DNA from: Silurus meridionalis
Lineage: Eukaryota > Chordata > Actinopteri > Siluriformes > Siluridae
Length of the DNA stretch: 64,000 bases
Direction: 5' to 3'
NCBI RefSeq assembly: GCF_014805685.1
Contig: NC_060896.1
Coordinates: forward strand, 11,851,389-11,915,388
The translations under genes and the position numbers were made by a program. Below the pieces are notes generated by a model. That model searched no databases, was not told where the DNA came from, and was given only the letters and a program-made list of their open reading frames with translations. Within the stretch, counting starts at the first letter, position 1. Every line of letters begins with the position of its first letter. Of this stretch, positions 63,132 to 64,000 are shown piece after piece.

Positions 63132-63623
63132 GTTGTTTATCTAATTTATATATTGAGCAGTTGAGGTTTTGCCCTGCAGTAGAAGTCTGGCTGTACCAGG
63201 GACTGTACTTTTGGATAAAGATTTTGGCTGGGGGGCAGTTTTTGGACCAAAAGCAAATACTGACATTTAAACACCATTATAACTGCTCTATCTTCATCCT
63301 CATGAGATGACAGCACAGCATACAAGTTCTAGGTTCTCACAGGACTTACTGCACCCACACAACAGCACAAGCATTATTAAAAACTTGTATACAAAAATAA
63401 TGTGTTTGAGGGTGAAATGTTGACGTATGCTAGCAGTCAGATTGCTAGATGTTTAGAATAAACCGAGTTGAAAATTATTTTTAAGGGGTGTCACACAAAA
63501 AAAATTCGTCTGTATTCGTCTTCGAGTTCACATGATTGCGTTGCAACAAGCAAAGAGCAAAAAATCCTCTATGAAAACTAGGTTGACATTTTTCTTTTGT
63601 GTCAAGACGAAGAAGTAGCGACA

Positions 63624-63624
63624 C

Positions 63625-63699
<75 letters not shown>
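63624..63699. repeat. (TG)n(TA)n compound microsatellite
   Basis: A dinucleotide run about 230 bp downstream (transcript sense) of the candidate zc3h18 first exon. Confidence 0.95.
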
Positions 63700-63702
<3 letters not shown>

Positions 63703-63922
63703 TAAGAGTTAAACTTTTACCCAGATATCAAAAATAGTTTGGAATTGTTTTTTTTTTTTTACATTATCAATATCTCTGATAAATTACAGTTGACAAACCC
63801 GTTAGCTTGTTAGCGAACAAGGCAGCTAACGACCTATTCGCATCCAGAACCTTCACATAATGCATAACTTCTTTTTGTTGCAAAACAGAGATAATGGTAG
63901 CAATCATTTGGAATGAGGTTAC

Positions 63923-64000
63923 CTGCTAGGATTTATGGCAAGTGACATGAGATGGACGACGAATACGTCAAATTTTCGAGCTAGCCGACTAGCTGGCTAG
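63923..64000 (-). other. zc3h18: Candidate zc3h18 5'UTR exon (runs off the window)
   Basis: The minus strand has CTAGCAG followed by GTAACC at 63923, a good donor, in a stretch that is less AT-rich than the intron. The main exon has an acceptor 11 nt before its ATG, so an upstream exon is expected. The exon would continue beyond 64000. Confidence 0.4.

Overview
The window is nuclear DNA from a ray-finned fish. The evidence is AT-rich sequence, compact split genes with GT-AG introns, many (CA)n/(TA)n microsatellites, several Tc1-like elements, Tigger-type and hAT-type non-autonomous elements, SINE-like tails, and proteins that read as clear orthologues of vertebrate genes. A siluriform or other ostariophysan is possible, but the sequence alone does not settle it. 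I see no prokaryotic features, CRISPR array, tRNA or rRNA gene.

Four protein-coding genes lie head to tail on the minus strand. In transcription order (right to left) they are zc3h18 (18 coding exons, 62290 to 41903), il17c (3 coding exons, 39769 to 38015), tango6 (18 coding exons, 37278 to 11070) and has3 (3 coding exons, 5053 to 2765). I placed the exon ends from splice signals, and every listed junction keeps reading frame. Predicted lengths are about 1103, 159, 1119 and 553 residues. All four look intact.

Region by region: 1-2764 is the has3 3'UTR and downstream sequence. 5054-10.8 kb holds the has3 5' intron, a CpG/pyrimidine-rich candidate first exon near 8.2 kb, an unexplained plus-strand open exon-like segment at 5505-5661, and a decayed Tc1 copy at 9.05-9.79 kb. 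11-37 kb is tango6, whose introns carry a Ty3/gypsy integrase fragment (22 kb), a short interstitial telomere-type repeat (23.8 kb), two Tigger-like elements around a long (TA)n (29.8-31.9 kb), a hAT-like element with its target duplication (32.4-33.3 kb) and a Tc1 relic split by a younger insertion (34.3-35.6 kb). 38-39.8 kb is il17c, with AU-rich motifs in its 3'UTR. 41-64 kb is zc3h18; its largest intron holds a 1.6 kb Tc1-like element with about 250 bp terminal repeats, inside a larger inverted repeat with about 316 bp arms.

The genes do not form one pathway. HAS3 makes hyaluronan at the plasma membrane, TANGO6 is an RTP1/TANGO6-family protein linked to secretion and RNA polymerase II assembly, IL17C is an epithelial cytokine, and ZC3H18 couples capped nuclear RNA to the NEXT/exosome decay machinery. 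The order is informative. In human, HAS3/TANGO6 lie at 16q22 and ZC3H18/IL17C at 16q24, so this window joins two blocks that are separate in mammals. I found no clearly new biological system; the most unusual structures are the nested inverted repeat and several splice-site arrangements in zc3h18.
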